This document shows positions 39,718 through 50,380 of a stretch of 64,000 bases of DNA, one piece after another. A program made the position numbers and the translations under genes. The notes under the pieces were generated by a model. It saw nothing but the letters and a program-made list of their open reading frames with translations, did no database searches and was not told where the DNA came from. The stretch is from Thermococcus henrietii. Lineage in GTDB: Archaea > Methanobacteriota_B > Thermococci > Thermococcales > Thermococcaceae. The stretch covers positions 1,860,001-1,924,000 of the forward strand of contig NZ_LT900021.1 of assembly GCF_900198835.1 (NCBI RefSeq), in the 5' to 3' direction. Every line of letters begins with the position of its first letter. Positions within the stretch are counted from its first letter, which is position 1.

Positions 39718-41856
39718 ATGAGCGAAAACGAGAAGCTTTCAAAGTTCATCGCCAAGCTCAAGGTTCTCATCGAGATGGAGCGGAAGGCCGAGATAGAGGC
39801 CATGAGAGCAGAGATGAGACGGCTCAGCGGTCGCGAGAGGGAGAAGGTTGGAAGGGCCGTTCTCGGCCTCAACGGAAAGGTAATCGGCGAGGAGCTCGGC
39901 TACTTCCTCGTCAGATACGGGCGCGAGAGGGAAATCAAGACGGAGATAAGCGTCGGCGACTTGGTCGTGATAAGCAAACGAGACCCGCTGAAAAGCGATT
40001 TGGTTGGAACCGTCGTCGAGAAGGGGAAGCGGTTCATAACAGTGGCTTTAGAGACCGTCCCGGAGTGGGCGCTGAAAAGCGTTAGGATAGACCTCTACGC
40101 CAACGACATAACCTTCAAGCGCTGGCTTGAGAACCTTGAAAACCTCCGGGAGAGCGGGAGGAAGGCTTTAGAGCTCTACCTTGGCAGGGGGGAGCCTGAA
40201 GAGGGCGAGGAAGTAGAGTTCATGCCCTTTGATAAGAGTTTAAACGCGAGCCAGAGGAGGGCAATAGCGAATGCCCTCGGAAGCCCGGACTTCTTCCTGA
40301 TTCACGGGCCGTTCGGGACCGGAAAGACAAGGACACTCGTCGAGCTGATACGGCAGGAGGTGGCGAGGGGGAACAGGGTTTTAGCAACTGCCGAGAGCAA
40401 CGTGGCCGTTGACAACCTCGTCGAGAGGCTGGTTGATTCCGGTCTGAAGGTCGTCCGCGTCGGACACCCGAGCAGGGTCTCCAAAAAGCTCCACGAGACG
40501 ACCTTAGCTTACCTAATGACCCAGCACGAGCTCTACGGCGAGCTGAGGGAGCTTCGCGTAATCGGGGAGAACCTGAAGGAGAAGCGAGACACCTTTACCA
40601 AACCGGCTCCGAAGTACAGACGCGGGCTGACCGATAGGCAGATTCTCCGCCTGGCAGAGAAGGGTATAGGGGCAAGGGGCGTTCCAGCCCGGTTAATCCG
40701 CGAGATGGCCCAGTGGCTCAAAATCAACGAGCAGGTGCAGAAGACCTTCGACGATGCGAGAAAGCTGGAGGAAAGGATAGCGAGGGAGATAATAAGGGAA
40801 GCCGACGTCGTTCTGACTACGAACTCTTCGGCCGGGCTGGAAGTGGTTGACTACGGCTCCTATGACGTTGCGATAATAGACGAGGCCACGCAGGCGACGA
40901 TACCGAGCGTGCTCATCCCAATCAACCGCGCAGGGCGCTTCGTTTTGGCAGGCGACCACAGGCAGTTGCCCCCCACGATACTCAGCGAGAAGGCAAAGGA
41001 GCTGAGCAAGACTCTCTTCGAGGGCTTAATCGAGCGTTATCCCGGAAAGAGCGAGATGCTTACAGTTCAGTACAGAATGAACGAAAGGCTCATGGAGTTT
41101 CCCAGCAGGGAATTTTACGAGGGCAGAATCGAGGCGGACGAGAGCGTCAGGGGAATAACGCTGGCCGATTTGGGGGTAAACTCGCCGGAAGAGGGAACTG
41201 CGTGGACCGACGTGCTTAAACCGAAGAACGTGCTCGTCTTCATAGACACGGCCGGAAGAGAAGACCGCTTCGAGAGACAGAGGTATGGAAGCGAGAGCAG
41301 GGAGAACCCGCTCGAGGCGAGGCTCGTGAAGGAAGCCGTTGAAGGTCTCCTGAGACTCGGGGTTAAGCCCGAATGGATTGGCGTCATAACACCCTACGAT
41401 GACCAGCGCGATTTGATAAGCTCGCTTTTGCCTGAAGAAATAGAGGTCAAGACGGTGGACGGTTACCAGGGCAGAGAGAAGGAAGTCATAGTTCTCTCCT
41501 TCGTCCGCTCGAACAGGAAGGGTGAGCTGGGCTTTTTGAAGGATTTGAGGAGGTTGAACGTCTCGCTGACGAGGGCGAAGAGAAAGCTGATTCTGATAGG
41601 CGACTCCTCGACGCTGAGCTCGCACCCGACTTACAGGAGACTGGTGGAGTTCGTGAGGAAGATGGGAACTATTGTTAATGCAAAAGAACTAATCGAACCC
41701 CCAGCAGGTATGTCCGCAGACAATGTGAGGAAGATTCTCGGGATTTCGGAGACGAAAGACTCAATAGACGTTCCAGAAGATGCTGAAAAAGTCAGGGAAA
41801 AGGACAGGGGCAGAATGCGGTCAATATATGGGGGCACATCCTACAATCCTTTTTAA
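39718..41856 (+). CDS. UPF1/IGHMBP2-like superfamily 1 helicase
   Basis: This 712-residue protein has an N-terminal beta-barrel-type domain (about 60-130), then SF1B helicase motifs: Walker [11 protein letters not shown] near 210, motif [13 protein letters not shown], motif [13 protein letters not shown], motif [14 protein letters not shown] and motif [16 protein letters not shown]. Such helicases translocate 5'-3' on DNA or RNA. The last 60 residues form a charged tail. A TATA-like CCTTTTAAACGG at 39680-39691 precedes the ATG at 39718. The precise cellular role of the archaeal protein is not known to me. Confidence 0.92.
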   Translation: MSENEKLSKFIAKLKVLIEMERKAEIEAMRAEMRRLSGREREKVGRAVLGLNGKVIGEELGYFLVRYGREREIKTEISVGDLVVISKRDPLKSDLVGTVVEKGKRFITVALETVPEWALKSVRIDLYANDITFKRWLENLENLRESGRKALELYLGRGEPEEGEEVEFMPFDKSLNASQRRAIANALGSPDFFLIHGPFGTGKTRTLVELIRQEVARGNRVLATAESNVAVDNLVERLVDSGLKVVRVGHPSRVSKKLHETTLAYLMTQHELYGELRELRVIGENLKEKRDTFTKPAPKYRRGLTDRQILRLAEKGIGARGVPARLIREMAQWLKINEQVQKTFDDARKLEERIAREIIREADVVLTTNSSAGLEVVDYGSYDVAIIDEATQATIPSVLIPINRAGRFVLAGDHRQLPPTILSEKAKELSKTLFEGLIERYPGKSEMLTVQYRMNERLMEFPSREFYEGRIEADESVRGITLADLGVNSPEEGTAWTDVLKPKNVLVFIDTAGREDRFERQRYGSESRENPLEARLVKEAVEGLLRLGVKPEWIGVITPYDDQRDLISSLLPEEIEVKTVDGYQGREKEVIVLSFVRSNRKGELGFLKDLRRLNVSLTRAKRKLILIGDSSTLSSHPTYRRLVEFVRKMGTIVNAKELIEPPAGMSADNVRKILGISETKDSIDVPEDAEKVREKDRGRMRSIYGGTSYNPF

Positions 41857-41919
41857 TGGATACCCCCGGAACATGTTTCGAGGGTACACTCTGACAAAAT
41901 AGACGGGCAGGTGTGAAAA

Positions 41920-42519
41920 ATGTTCCTCTACACCAAGAACTTCGACGAGCAGAAGGCGAAGGCGATGGAGAGCCTCAGGCAGGCCTTGGCGGAGGGCAAG
42001 GTTGACGAGGACATAATCGCCCTGCTTGAGAAAATCAACGCGCTTGAGAACTACTTCACAACGAGCTCTTGCTCGGGCAGGATTTCGGTCATGGAGATGC
42101 CCCACTTCGGCGACAAGGTCAATTCCGCCTGGCTCGGCAAGTGGCACAGGGAAGTCACCGTCGAGGAGGTCCTTGAAGCGGTTGGAAGGCACTCGACCGG
42201 TCAGCTCTGGTTTCTTGTCCGGAGTCCTATCCTTCACGTCGGGGCGAGAACGCTTGATGATGCCGTTAAGTTGCTTAACCTCGCGATAGGGCTGGGCTTC
42301 AAGTACAGCAACATCAAGAGCGTGAGCCACAAGAAGCTCCTCGTCGAGATTCGCTCGACCGAGAGAATGGACGTCCCGCTCGGCGCGGACGGCGAGTTGT
42401 GGGTGAGCGAGGACTACATTGAGAGAATTGTAAACATAGCGAACGACCAGCTGAGAAGGTTTAAGAGAAAGCTCAAGAGGCTGGAGGAAAAGGTCGAAAA
42501 GCTTAGCCAGAGCCAGTAA
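41920..42519 (+). CDS. taw3: tRNA wybutosine-synthesis methyltransferase Taw3
   Basis: This 199-residue protein is a TYW3 homologue that methylates the wyosine precursor at position 37 of tRNA-Phe using SAM. The hallmark FTTSSCSGRISVME lies near residue 47, followed by FLVRSPILHVGARTLDDAVKLL. The ATG follows GGCAGGTGTGAAAA. The last 17 bases overlap the convergent membrane-protein gene. A C-terminal basic coiled stretch (RRFKRKLKRLEEKVEKL) may help bind tRNA. Confidence 0.92.
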   Translation: MFLYTKNFDEQKAKAMESLRQALAEGKVDEDIIALLEKINALENYFTTSSCSGRISVMEMPHFGDKVNSAWLGKWHREVTVEEVLEAVGRHSTGQLWFLVRSPILHVGARTLDDAVKLLNLAIGLGFKYSNIKSVSHKKLLVEIRSTERMDVPLGADGELWVSEDYIERIVNIANDQLRRFKRKLKRLEEKVEKLSQSQ

Positions 42520-43648
42520 GAAGGGCCATGATTACGCTTATCGCTATCGAAACGAGTTCCAGTAGCTCATCGGAGCGCAGGGGAATTGCCCTTATCGTTT
42601 CAAGAGCCCTCTCAATTTCATCGAGTAGCTCGTAGGCCTTCTCGTTCCCACCGGAGTTTATTAAGCCAATCCTGATTTTGTGAAGGTAAGTAATGGTCTC
42701 TTCTTTTATCGCGGAGACAAAACTCGACGCCATGTGCATTAGCACCCCAAAGAGTACTAAAGAACCCAACAGAAAGCCCCAACCGGAGATTAGTCCTGCA
42801 TCGTTTTGGGGTATGCTTGTATACTCTGTAACCACCACGTAAACAGCCGAGAGTACTGAAACGGCGAGCAGAGCGGAAGCCACCGAGAGCCCGGGTCCGA
42901 ACAGCTCTTTAACGTGCCTCCCAAGCTCAACAAAACTCCCGGCGATATTCGTCAAATGTCGGATACAGTTGGTGGGAGCCATCAGACAGGGGCTGTTCTT
43001 TGAGTCAGCAAGTTTACCGAGCTCCACAACGGGTGAAACCTTTGTCGAGTTCAGGGACAGTATGACAGAGAGGTAACCAACAAAATACGCCATAAATGAG
43101 GCCCAGTATGCGTATATCCACACCAAAAGGGCGTAGTAGGTTAGACTTAGGACAACACGAAGATAAAACGCCCAAGGAGCGTGGGCCCTAACGTACGGGG
43201 AAAGGTAACCAAGAAAGTCCACCCAGCCGCTGAGACCCAAACGAAGGATGTCAAGAAGGATAACCCCAATCATTACGAGTACAGAACCCAGGACAATTTT
43301 ATCATGGTACTCCCATGTTTTTAAACGTTCCTTGGGGATACCTAAGAGCTCAACGCCTCGATTGGCCTCTCTAGAACGTGAACCTTCATTTTTCCAGCGC
43401 TCCAGATTCTCAATGAGGTTAGTTGCGGGCTTGGAGAAGATTATAATTCCGATGATTGTGACGAGAATAGGACCGTAGGGAGTGTCTAGGTTCAATTTGA
43501 TAAACGGGAAGTGCGGCTTACCCGAGGAGAGCACCGAGAGAACGAGCGAAATAATAAGTTCAATCAGGACAATCCTCCAGTACCTTTTGGAAAGACCAAA
43601 CCATTTGGGGTCTCCTGTGGATATATCCTTGAAATTCGGCACGGACAT
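42503..43648 (-). CDS. Multi-pass membrane protein of unknown function
   Basis: This 381-residue protein has about seven hydrophobic segments (for instance IVLIELIISLVLSVL, ILVTIIGIIIFS and SALLAVSVLSAVYVVV), separated by short charged loops. I recognise no motif. The ATG at 43648 follows GGAGGTGTGTGG; a longer start lacks a ribosome site. It is downstream of an ABC-2 exporter on the same strand but separated from it by 47 bases, and convergent with taw3. Confidence 0.7.
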   Translation of the reverse strand: MSVPNFKDISTGDPKWFGLSKRYWRIVLIELIISLVLSVLSSGKPHFPFIKLNLDTPYGPILVTIIGIIIFSKPATNLIENLERWKNEGSRSREANRGVELLGIPKERLKTWEYHDKIVLGSVLVMIGVILLDILRLGLSGWVDFLGYLSPYVRAHAPWAFYLRVVLSLTYYALLVWIYAYWASFMAYFVGYLSVILSLNSTKVSPVVELGKLADSKNSPCLMAPTNCIRHLTNIAGSFVELGRHVKELFGPGLSVASALLAVSVLSAVYVVVTEYTSIPQNDAGLISGWGFLLGSLVLFGVLMHMASSFVSAIKEETITYLHKIRIGLINSGGNEKAYELLDEIERALETIRAIPLRSDELLELVSIAISVIMALLTGSG

Positions 43649-43695
43649 CCACACACCTCCAAACTTCAATTGGAAAAGCGGTTTTAAAGCCGTTT

Positions 43696-44379
43696 TCACT
43701 CCTCAAGCCCTGCAAACCTAAGGAGGAGTGACAGACCAAGAACTCCCCAGAGGAACGTTGTTATGAGGGATGCACTTCCTCCCGTCCCAGAAAGGACCTG
43801 GGAGGCACTCACGGTCGGGAGGAATACCAAGATTTTTGCAAGCCACCCCGGGAGAACGCTCGCGGGATAGTAAACCGGCGGAAAGACCGTCAGTCCAGTA
43901 ACGAGGAGGTTTGAGAGCCTCATCACCTGAACCGGCTCTTTCCCCTTAACCCCCAGGAGGAAGCCAATTCCAGCGCTCCAGAGCCACAGCGCCACTACCG
44001 CCGCGAGCATTCCTGGAAAAGCCCCAACTCCGAGCCTCCAGACAAGTATCGCCGTTAACAGGACGACGTAGGGGAAGGCCGGAACGCTCATTCCGACTGA
44101 GATTCCGAGGGCCTTCCTCCAGTTGCTCCCCGGCAGGCTCATGATGACGTCGTAGAACCGCGAGCGGGTCTTCATCCCGACCAGCTCTATCGCCAAATCC
44201 GCTACGCCAACTCCAACGACGAAGCCCACCAGCGCACCGGCCAAGGCGGTGTTCAGGAACCTTCCCCCGCTGACGACGTAGACTATGAAGATGAAGGAGA
44301 TGGGCTGGAGTGCGAAGCTGATGAGCGAGAACCTGCCCCTCGTCAGTGCCCTCGCGTAGTACTCAACGATGGCCACCAT
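43696..44379 (-). CDS. ABC-2 type exporter permease (second system)
   Basis: This 227-residue protein has six membrane segments and begins VAIVEYYARALTRGRFSLISF, a typical N-terminal coupling helix. It is shorter than the permease at 33911 and lacks a large extracellular domain, as in drug- or polymer-type ABC-2 permeases. The ATG at 44379 lies inside the end of the ATPase gene, giving a 17-base overlap; an in-frame TTG at 44394 is less likely. Cargo unknown. Confidence 0.85.
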   Translation of the reverse strand: MVAIVEYYARALTRGRFSLISFALQPISFIFIVYVVSGGRFLNTALAGALVGFVVGVGVADLAIELVGMKTRSRFYDVIMSLPGSNWRKALGISVGMSVPAFPYVVLLTAILVWRLGVGAFPGMLAAVVALWLWSAGIGFLLGVKGKEPVQVMRLSNLLVTGLTVFPPVYYPASVLPGWLAKILVFLPTVSASQVLSGTGGSASLITTFLWGVLGLSLLLRFAGLEE

Positions 44380-45244
44380 CAAGACCCCCCGCAATGAAGA
44401 CGTCCTCTATGCTGAGTTCCTCTACTTTGAAGGGCACGCCGGCCCTTTCAAGGGCCTCAATGGCTTCCCTCTCCTCAGCCCCCGAGCGGGTGTAGACGTA
44501 GGTGTTCCTCCCCGCTTTTCTCGTCAGGAAACCATCAAGGCGAACCTCGCCGAAGGCGACGACCTTTGAATGAAGCCCCCTCAGGTATTCGCCCGCAATC
44601 CTCTCCGGCCTTCCGAAGGCCTTTATCTTCCCGTCCTTCAGGAGGAGGACGCGGTCGCAGACGCTTGATACCTCGTTGAGGTAGTGGCTGGTGAGAACTA
44701 TCGTCGCCTCCTTGGCCCTCTCTCGGAGAGCCTCCCAGAGTCTGAGCCTGCTCTCCACGTCGAGGCCGACGGTCGGCTCGTCGAGGAAGTAAAGCCCGGC
44801 ATCGGCGGATAGCACCATCGCGAGGAGGACCTTCCGCATCATGCCCCCGGAGAGCGTTGAGACCTGCTCGTCAGCGTAGCCTATTTCGAACTCTTCAAGC
44901 GCCCTTCCGGCCCTTATTCGAGCCTCACTCCGCCCAAGGCCGCGCATCCTGAGGTAGTGGTAGACGTAGTCCCTTGGCGTGAGCGTGTAGAAGTGGGCCT
45001 TGACGTCCTGAGGAAGGAGGGCGAAGAGTTCTTTCGCCTCGCAGGGGTTCCTTCCAAAAACCCTGACCTCGCCGGAGTCGGGCTTCAAAAGGCACGTCAG
45101 AATTCTTATCAGCGTCGTCTTTCCGGCCCCGTTCGGCCCGATTACGCCGACTATCTCGCCCTCGTTAATCGAGAAGGAAACGCCCTCGAGGGCCACCTTT
45201 GGGCCGTAGGACTTCGAAAGGCCTTGAACCTCAACGGCGGACAT
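44363..45244 (-). CDS. ABC-2 type exporter ATPase (second system)
   Basis: This 293-residue ABC ATPase has GPNGAGKTT (Walker A), VSTLSGGMMRKVLLAMVL (signature), YFLDEPTVGLDVES (Walker B) and TSHYLNE (switch His). A C-terminal regulatory tail of about 80 residues is present, as in many DrrA-like exporters. It partners the permease at 43696 by overlap. A TATA-like CCCTTTTTTAG lies near 45265-45275 on the minus strand. Confidence 0.92.
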   Translation of the reverse strand: MSAVEVQGLSKSYGPKVALEGVSFSINEGEIVGVIGPNGAGKTTLIRILTCLLKPDSGEVRVFGRNPCEAKELFALLPQDVKAHFYTLTPRDYVYHYLRMRGLGRSEARIRAGRALEEFEIGYADEQVSTLSGGMMRKVLLAMVLSADAGLYFLDEPTVGLDVESRLRLWEALRERAKEATIVLTSHYLNEVSSVCDRVLLLKDGKIKAFGRPERIAGEYLRGLHSKVVAFGEVRLDGFLTRKAGRNTYVYTRSGAEEREAIEALERAGVPFKVEELSIEDVFIAGGLDGGHR

Positions 45245-45310
45245 ACGAGAAGAGTCCCCGCGGAACTAAAAAAGGGTTTCGGGAATTAAAGGGGAGAGGA
45301 ATCAAAGCCT

Positions 45311-46951
45311 TCAGTCGAGGTCGCTACCGAAGTCGCTGCTTCCGCCCTTCTCGCCCTCCTTGTCCTTCTCGAGCTTGCTGGCGGCTATGACGTCGTCGAT
45401 GCGGAGTATCATTATGGCAGCTTCGCTGGCGCTCTTGATGGCCTGCTTGGTAACCCTGAGCGGGGCGATGACTCCCTTCTCCATCATGTCGGCCGGCTCG
45501 CCCTCGAAGACGTCGACACCGACGCTGGCACCCCTGTCCTTGTGGGCGGCGATGACCTTGACGAGGGTCTCGACCGGGTCGAGTCCGGCGTTCTCGGCGA
45601 GGGTCCTCGGTATGACCTTAAGGGCCTCCGCGAAGGCCTCGATGGCGAGCTGCTCCTTGCCGCCGACCTCCTTGGCGTACTCGTCGAGCCTTATGCTCAG
45701 CTCAATCTCAGGAGCACCGCCGGCCGGGAGTATCTTGCCGTCCTCAACGATGTCCTTGACGACCTTGACGGCGTCCTCGAGGGCCCTCTCGACCTCGTCA
45801 ACCACGTGCTCGGTACCGCCCCTGATGAGTATTGTCACGGCCTTCGGGTTCTTGCAGCCCTCGACGAATATCATGTTCTCGCCGGCGACCTTCCTCTGCT
45901 CGACGAGCTCGGCCTCACCGAGGTCCTCCGGGGTGAGGTCGCGGACGTTGGTGACAATCTTTGCTCCGGTGGCCTTGGCGAGCTTCTCCATGTCGCTCTT
46001 CTTGACCCTTCTGACTGCAAGGATGCCGTACTTGGCGAGGTAGTGCTGGGCGAGGTCGTCGATGCCCTTCTGGACGAAGACGACGTTCGCTCCGACCTCC
46101 TTGATCTTGTCAACCATCTCCTTGAGCATGCGCTCCTCCTGCTCGAGGAAGGCCTGGAGCTGCTCCGGGCTGGTGATCCTTATCTCGGCGTCGGTCTCGG
46201 TCTCCTTGACCTCGAGGGCATCGTTGATGAGAGCAATCTTGGCGTTCTCAACCCTCTTCGGCATGCCGGGGTGAACGACCTCCTTGTCGATGACGACACC
46301 GCGGATGAGCTGGGTCTCCCTAACGCTCGCTCCCTCCTTCTTCTCGAACTTGATGTTGTCGAGGTCGACCTTGTACTTGTCGCCGACCTTCTCGGCGACC
46401 TGCCTGACGGCCTCAACGGCTATGCCCGCGAGGTACTCGCGCTCCTCCTCGGCGGCCTTTCCGGTGATTGAAGTCACAGCGGCCTTCTTGAGGGTCTCAA
46501 CGTCGTCCGGGCTGACCTCCTTGGCGATGCCCTCAAGAATCTCCTGGGCCTTCTCGGCGGCGAGGGCGTAACCCTTGATGATTATGCTCGGGTGAATGTT
46601 CTGGTCGAGAAGCTCCTCAGCCTTCTTGAGAAGCTCACCGGCGATGACGACGGCAGTGGTGGTTCCATCACCAGCCTCCTTGTCCTGGGTCTTCGCAACC
46701 TCAACCATCATCTTCGCGGCCGGGTGCTGGATGTCCATCTCGTCAAGGATGGTGGCACCGTCGTTGGTGATGACGATGTCCCCGAGGCTGTCAACCAGCA
46801 TCTTGTCCATACCCTTCGGGCCGAGGGTGGTCCTTATGGTCTCGGCAACGATTCTAGCGGCGAGGATGTTGAGCCTCTGGGCGTCCCTTCCGACGTACCT
46901 CTGGGTCCCCTCAGGCAGAATAACGACCGGCTGTCCAGCGAGCTGGGCCAT
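45311..46951 (-). CDS. Thermosome (group II chaperonin) subunit
   Basis: This 546-residue subunit of the two-ring archaeal chaperonin refolds proteins with ATP. It has [19 protein letters not shown] near residue 40, [15 protein letters not shown] and [16 protein letters not shown]. The C-terminus [13 protein letters not shown] is acidic rather than a Gly-Met repeat and resembles the heat-induced CpkB type of Thermococcus, but I would not insist on that. The ATG follows GAGGGGGTGAGGGGAG. TATA candidates on the minus strand lie near 46998-47008 and 47041-47051. The gene at 47102 is divergent. Confidence 0.96.
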   Translation of the reverse strand: MAQLAGQPVVILPEGTQRYVGRDAQRLNILAARIVAETIRTTLGPKGMDKMLVDSLGDIVITNDGATILDEMDIQHPAAKMMVEVAKTQDKEAGDGTTTAVVIAGELLKKAEELLDQNIHPSIIIKGYALAAEKAQEILEGIAKEVSPDDVETLKKAAVTSITGKAAEEEREYLAGIAVEAVRQVAEKVGDKYKVDLDNIKFEKKEGASVRETQLIRGVVIDKEVVHPGMPKRVENAKIALINDALEVKETETDAEIRITSPEQLQAFLEQEERMLKEMVDKIKEVGANVVFVQKGIDDLAQHYLAKYGILAVRRVKKSDMEKLAKATGAKIVTNVRDLTPEDLGEAELVEQRKVAGENMIFVEGCKNPKAVTILIRGGTEHVVDEVERALEDAVKVVKDIVEDGKILPAGGAPEIELSIRLDEYAKEVGGKEQLAIEAFAEALKVIPRTLAENAGLDPVETLVKVIAAHKDRGASVGVDVFEGEPADMMEKGVIAPLRVTKQAIKSASEAAIMILRIDDVIAASKLEKDKEGEKGGSSDFGSDLD

Positions 46952-47101
46952 CTCCCCTCACCCCCTCCCTTTTTCTTTTTTACGGGATGAGGTCTTTTAA
47001 TAACCTTAAGTGCTTCCGCGTTATCATTCCTTTGGCCTATTTATAAAGTTTTCGGTGAACTGTCAGACAAGACTTATAAATCCCTACTAGAAGGAGTAAT
47101 C

Positions 47102-47824
47102 ATGAGCATGAGGAAGCTAATCCCAATTGTGGTACTCACCCTCGCCGTGGCATTGGTAGCGTATAGCCAATTTCAAGCTGGCGGGCTGGAAAAATACCTT
47201 GAGGACATCAACCAAAACCTCGACTACGTAGCCGTCGTCAGAGTAGACAACTTCACGACCCTCGTCCTCAAAGAGGAAAATCACTATCTCGTGGTTGAAG
47301 AACCCGACGCATCGGGAATGTGGAGCCTGTTCAACGGGACCGGGAAGACAGTCAGGTGGACGATATGTGGCAGGGGCGGCCAGAACAACGGAACCCAAGA
47401 GATTCTGGGGCCGATTGTCTTTATGAACTACCTCCTTCCGATCCTCAACGGAAGTCCACTCTACGACAGGAACGTCACTTGGGGGAACCCGATTGAGGTC
47501 ACGCTCGTCAGAAAACCCGGAGTTCCACCTTACAAGAACGTCACAATAAATGACACCAAATACGGCCCTCAGACGTTGCAAATCCCAGTGAATGACTGGA
47601 TTAGGGCCAACTTAACAGTCTCGGACGGGAGGCTGAAGAAGGCAGTGATAACCTCAAAGTACCCCGACTACTTCAACTTCAGCACAAGCACCGTCAAGGT
47701 CGAGATAGAAATCGTGTATCGGGGAGAAAAAGACTACGAAAAGCTGAAAGCGCGCGTTGTGGAGCGCTACATGGAACTGCTAAGGGCCTGTCCGGGCGAA
47801 CCCTCCATAAACTGGTTAACATGA
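47102..47824 (+). CDS. Membrane-anchored or secreted protein of unknown function
   Basis: This 240-residue protein has an N-terminal hydrophobic segment (LIPIVVLTLAVALVAYS) after a short basic start, so it is exported or anchored. Several N-x-S/T sequons and a mainly beta composition fit an extracellular domain. I recognise no family. The ATG follows AAGGAGTAATC, and a TATA-like CTTATAAATCC lies at 47072-47082. Its last 58 bases overlap the convergent nrdG-like gene, an unusually long overlap. Confidence 0.7.
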   Translation: MSMRKLIPIVVLTLAVALVAYSQFQAGGLEKYLEDINQNLDYVAVVRVDNFTTLVLKEENHYLVVEEPDASGMWSLFNGTGKTVRWTICGRGGQNNGTQEILGPIVFMNYLLPILNGSPLYDRNVTWGNPIEVTLVRKPGVPPYKNVTINDTKYGPQTLQIPVNDWIRANLTVSDGRLKKAVITSKYPDYFNFSTSTVKVEIEIVYRGEKDYEKLKARVVERYMELLRACPGEPSINWLT

Positions 47825-48513
47825 ACGGCAATGCCAAGTTCCTCAAGCCTCTCCCGCAGTTCCTCAACCTCTCTCCCCGGCCAGCAGTGTTCCGAGCACC
47901 AGTCCTCGTCCCTGGGGTTCGTTAAAGGCCTTCCAACGAGTGGATTCAGGACAACGTAGAAGTCAGTCTTCACCCTCCTAAGACCCTCTTCAATGTAAGG
48001 CCACGCGTCAAAGCCCTTCGCCACAGGAATTCTGAGTTCGAGAGGGATTCCGTAGTCCGAAACGACCTCAAGACCCCTCAGGAAGAGCCTCCAGAGCTTT
48101 TCCGCGGGCTTTTCGGGGAGACCATATAGTACCGGAGGAGCCTTGAGGTCGGTAGCTATATGGTCCACCAGGTCAGCCTTCAGGAGCTTTTCAAGAGGTC
48201 CAACGAGGGTCAGGTTCGTGTTGAGGCTCACGGGAACATTGAGGAGCTTACCCTCCGCGAAGAGCGAGCTTAGCTCCCTCCACTGCATCAGCGGTTCACC
48301 GCCGGTGACGTGGAAGTAGTCGACGAGAAACGCGCTCGCCTCAAGCTCGTCGAGGAGGGCTTTTCTGTCGAGGGGAAAGCAGTCAAGGCCTTCAGCTATG
48401 CGCCAGTTGTGGCAGAAGGGACATTTAAGGTTGCATCCGCAGAGCCATAGCGTAAAGGTAACCTTTCCATGAACGTCGACCATGCTGACGCTCTTCCACC
48501 CGCTCGTGAGCAT
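47767..48513 (-). CDS. nrdG: Anaerobic ribonucleotide reductase-activating radical SAM protein
   Basis: This 248-residue radical SAM enzyme probably installs the glycyl radical on NrdD encoded just upstream. The SAM cluster motif is Cys27, Cys31 and Cys34 in CGCNLKCPFC, followed by the GGE motif in VTGGEPLMQ. It is longer than enterobacterial NrdG and of the archaeal type, with a C-terminal CSEHCWPG pair of cysteines. The ATG lies five bases after GGTG and 22 bases past the nrdD stop. Confidence 0.88.
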   Translation of the reverse strand: MLTSGWKSVSMVDVHGKVTFTLWLCGCNLKCPFCHNWRIAEGLDCFPLDRKALLDELEASAFLVDYFHVTGGEPLMQWRELSSLFAEGKLLNVPVSLNTNLTLVGPLEKLLKADLVDHIATDLKAPPVLYGLPEKPAEKLWRLFLRGLEVVSDYGIPLELRIPVAKGFDAWPYIEEGLRRVKTDFYVVLNPLVGRPLTNPRDEDWCSEHCWPGREVEELRERLEELGIAVHVNQFMEGSPGQALSSSM

Positions 48514-48535
48514 GGGAACACCCCCAGAAAAGGAA

Positions 48536-50380
48536 TCAGGAGGAGTAGTGCCTCCTCGTCCAGAACTCCTTCTTCCTGAAGGGGTTCCAGTTCTTGAGGG
48601 GCCTGTAGTAGCCGATTATCCTGCTCCACACCTCGACGTTCTCGCTCCCGCAGCGCGGGCAGTGGGTGTGCAGACCGGTAGTTGAGTACCCGCAGGCGTT
48701 GCAGACGGTTATTGCGGGAGTGTAGCTCCAGTAGACGAGCTCCGTCCTCATGAGCCTCTTAGTGAGCTTTGCAAGGGCTTCGGGGTCCGGCTCCTCCCCA
48801 AGGAAGATGTGCATCATCACTCCACCGGTAAAGCTTTTCTGGACCTTCTCCTCCACCCGTATCCTGTCTGCCAGCTCAAGTGCTCCGTAGTAGGGCGCCA
48901 CGCTGGTCGAGTAAATGGGGTTCTCGGGGTCGCTGAGGTACTCTTTAAGCTCCGGGAACTCGCGGAGGTCCTTTATAGCCAACTTCGCCGCGGCGCTTTC
49001 ACCGGGCACCTCTTCCACGTTCCAGGGTGTTCCGGTTTCCTTCATCCACTCCCTCGCTTTGGCCGTCGCGAACTCCACCATCTCCTTCATCAGCTCGGCC
49101 GCTTTCAGCCAGTCCTTTCTCGTTCCCTCCTCCCAGAGCTTCGGCTCGTTGAGGTAAATCGAGGCCGCCTCTGGAAGGCCGAGGATTCCGACGGTGTTGA
49201 AGTGACTGCTCGGAAACTCCTCAAGGTATAGGTGAATCATGCTGTACATATGCCGGTAAGCCGTGATAAGCCTCACGTAGCGCTCCCTGAACCAGTCCGT
49301 TGTTCTCCTCACGACCTCGAGAACCCTCTCGTACTCCTCCCAGAACCTGTCGTCGTCCCCCCTGGCCTTAAGGGCGAGCCTCGGGAGGTTCACGGTTGTA
49401 ACGTTCACCGAGCCGGTGACGTCGGGCATCGCCCAGAGCCCGCCGAAGCGTCCCCTCTCAAGCCTCTCCAGCGCTTCCTCCTCGGCGCTCTTCCCGGAGA
49501 CGCCGAAAGCAAAGGCCATCTCCGTCTTGTCGATGGCAATCCTGCAGCACATCGCGTAGCTCGCGTCCGGGTCAACGACGTTCGTGTTCAGCCAGTAGAA
49601 GCTCCCGCGCTTCGACGCCGTTCCAAAGACAGCCTCAAAGACCTCCGGGTAGTCCCAGAGCATCTTGGCAGTGACCATCAGTGTCGGAATCGGGAAGGTG
49701 AAGGGCTGGCCGAGCGCGTCTCCCTCGCGGAGAACCTCAGTTAGGGCTATGAAAAACTCCTTGGCTTCCCTCTCGTACTCGCCGAGCGGTTCGACCTTCT
49801 CTCCAGCGTAAACCGCGTGGTCGCCCTCGAGCATCTTTTTGGGGGCGTCGAGCGTTACGGTGAAGTTTGTAAATGGAGTTTGAAGGCCTATTCTCGTGGG
49901 GTAGTTGAGGTTATAAACCAGCCTTTGAATCTGCTGTCTGATTTTACGCCTGTCCAGGCTTTCTTTCCTTATGAACGGCCCAGCGTACCACTCGACCGAG
50001 CTTAAGGCCTGGGCACCGCTGAAGTAGTGCTGCATAGTAATGAGGTAGTTCGCTATGTGGTCCACGTAGGTGTCGAAGTGCCTCGCCGGCCGAGAAACAA
50101 TCGTCGGCGTCTTGAGGCCCTTTTCGAGTAGCCTCGCGGTGCTGTGACCGGTGCAGTAGGGGATGTAGAGGCTGTAGGGGAGCTTGTGGATGTATATATC
50201 GCCAGAGAAGTGCGCCTCCCTGCCCTCCTTTGGGACGAGCGAGATGCTCTCTTTCAATGCCTCCTCCATCACATAGGCGAAGAAGCCCGTCGGGCCAGGG
50301 TATCGGTTGGCGTTCTCCAGAACGTCCAGACTGCTCCAGCCCGCGTACTCATGAATGATATCACGCTTTACCGTTTCCAT
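48536..50380 (-). CDS. nrdD: Anaerobic ribonucleoside-triphosphate reductase NrdD
   Basis: This 614-residue glycyl radical enzyme reduces ribonucleoside triphosphates to deoxynucleotides. The radical glycine is Gly590 in SRIIGYYRPL close to the C-terminus, and a zinc site is formed by CNACGYS and CPRCGS just before it. The central PDVTGSVNVTTVNLPRLAL is typical. No N-terminal ATP-cone is present, so the usual dATP control site is missing. The ATG at 50380 lies six bases after GGTG. No intein is seen, although inteins are common in archaeal reductases. Confidence 0.95.
   Translation of the reverse strand: METVKRDIIHEYAGWSSLDVLENANRYPGPTGFFAYVMEEALKESISLVPKEGREAHFSGDIYIHKLPYSLYIPYCTGHSTARLLEKGLKTPTIVSRPARHFDTYVDHIANYLITMQHYFSGAQALSSVEWYAGPFIRKESLDRRKIRQQIQRLVYNLNYPTRIGLQTPFTNFTVTLDAPKKMLEGDHAVYAGEKVEPLGEYEREAKEFFIALTEVLREGDALGQPFTFPIPTLMVTAKMLWDYPEVFEAVFGTASKRGSFYWLNTNVVDPDASYAMCCRIAIDKTEMAFAFGVSGKSAEEEALERLERGRFGGLWAMPDVTGSVNVTTVNLPRLALKARGDDDRFWEEYERVLEVVRRTTDWFRERYVRLITAYRHMYSMIHLYLEEFPSSHFNTVGILGLPEAASIYLNEPKLWEEGTRKDWLKAAELMKEMVEFATAKAREWMKETGTPWNVEEVPGESAAAKLAIKDLREFPELKEYLSDPENPIYSTSVAPYYGALELADRIRVEEKVQKSFTGGVMMHIFLGEEPDPEALAKLTKRLMRTELVYWSYTPAITVCNACGYSTTGLHTHCPRCGSENVEVWSRIIGYYRPLKNWNPFRKKEFWTRRHYSS

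Noticed and set aside
45542-46471. 309-codon open frame opposite the thermosome gene
   Set aside because: It is a mirror frame of a GC-rich highly expressed gene, with repetitive Leu/Val/Asp composition and no ribosome site.
48536-50380. Intein within nrdD
   Set aside because: The protein is continuous at normal length with no HINT or homing-endonuclease blocks.
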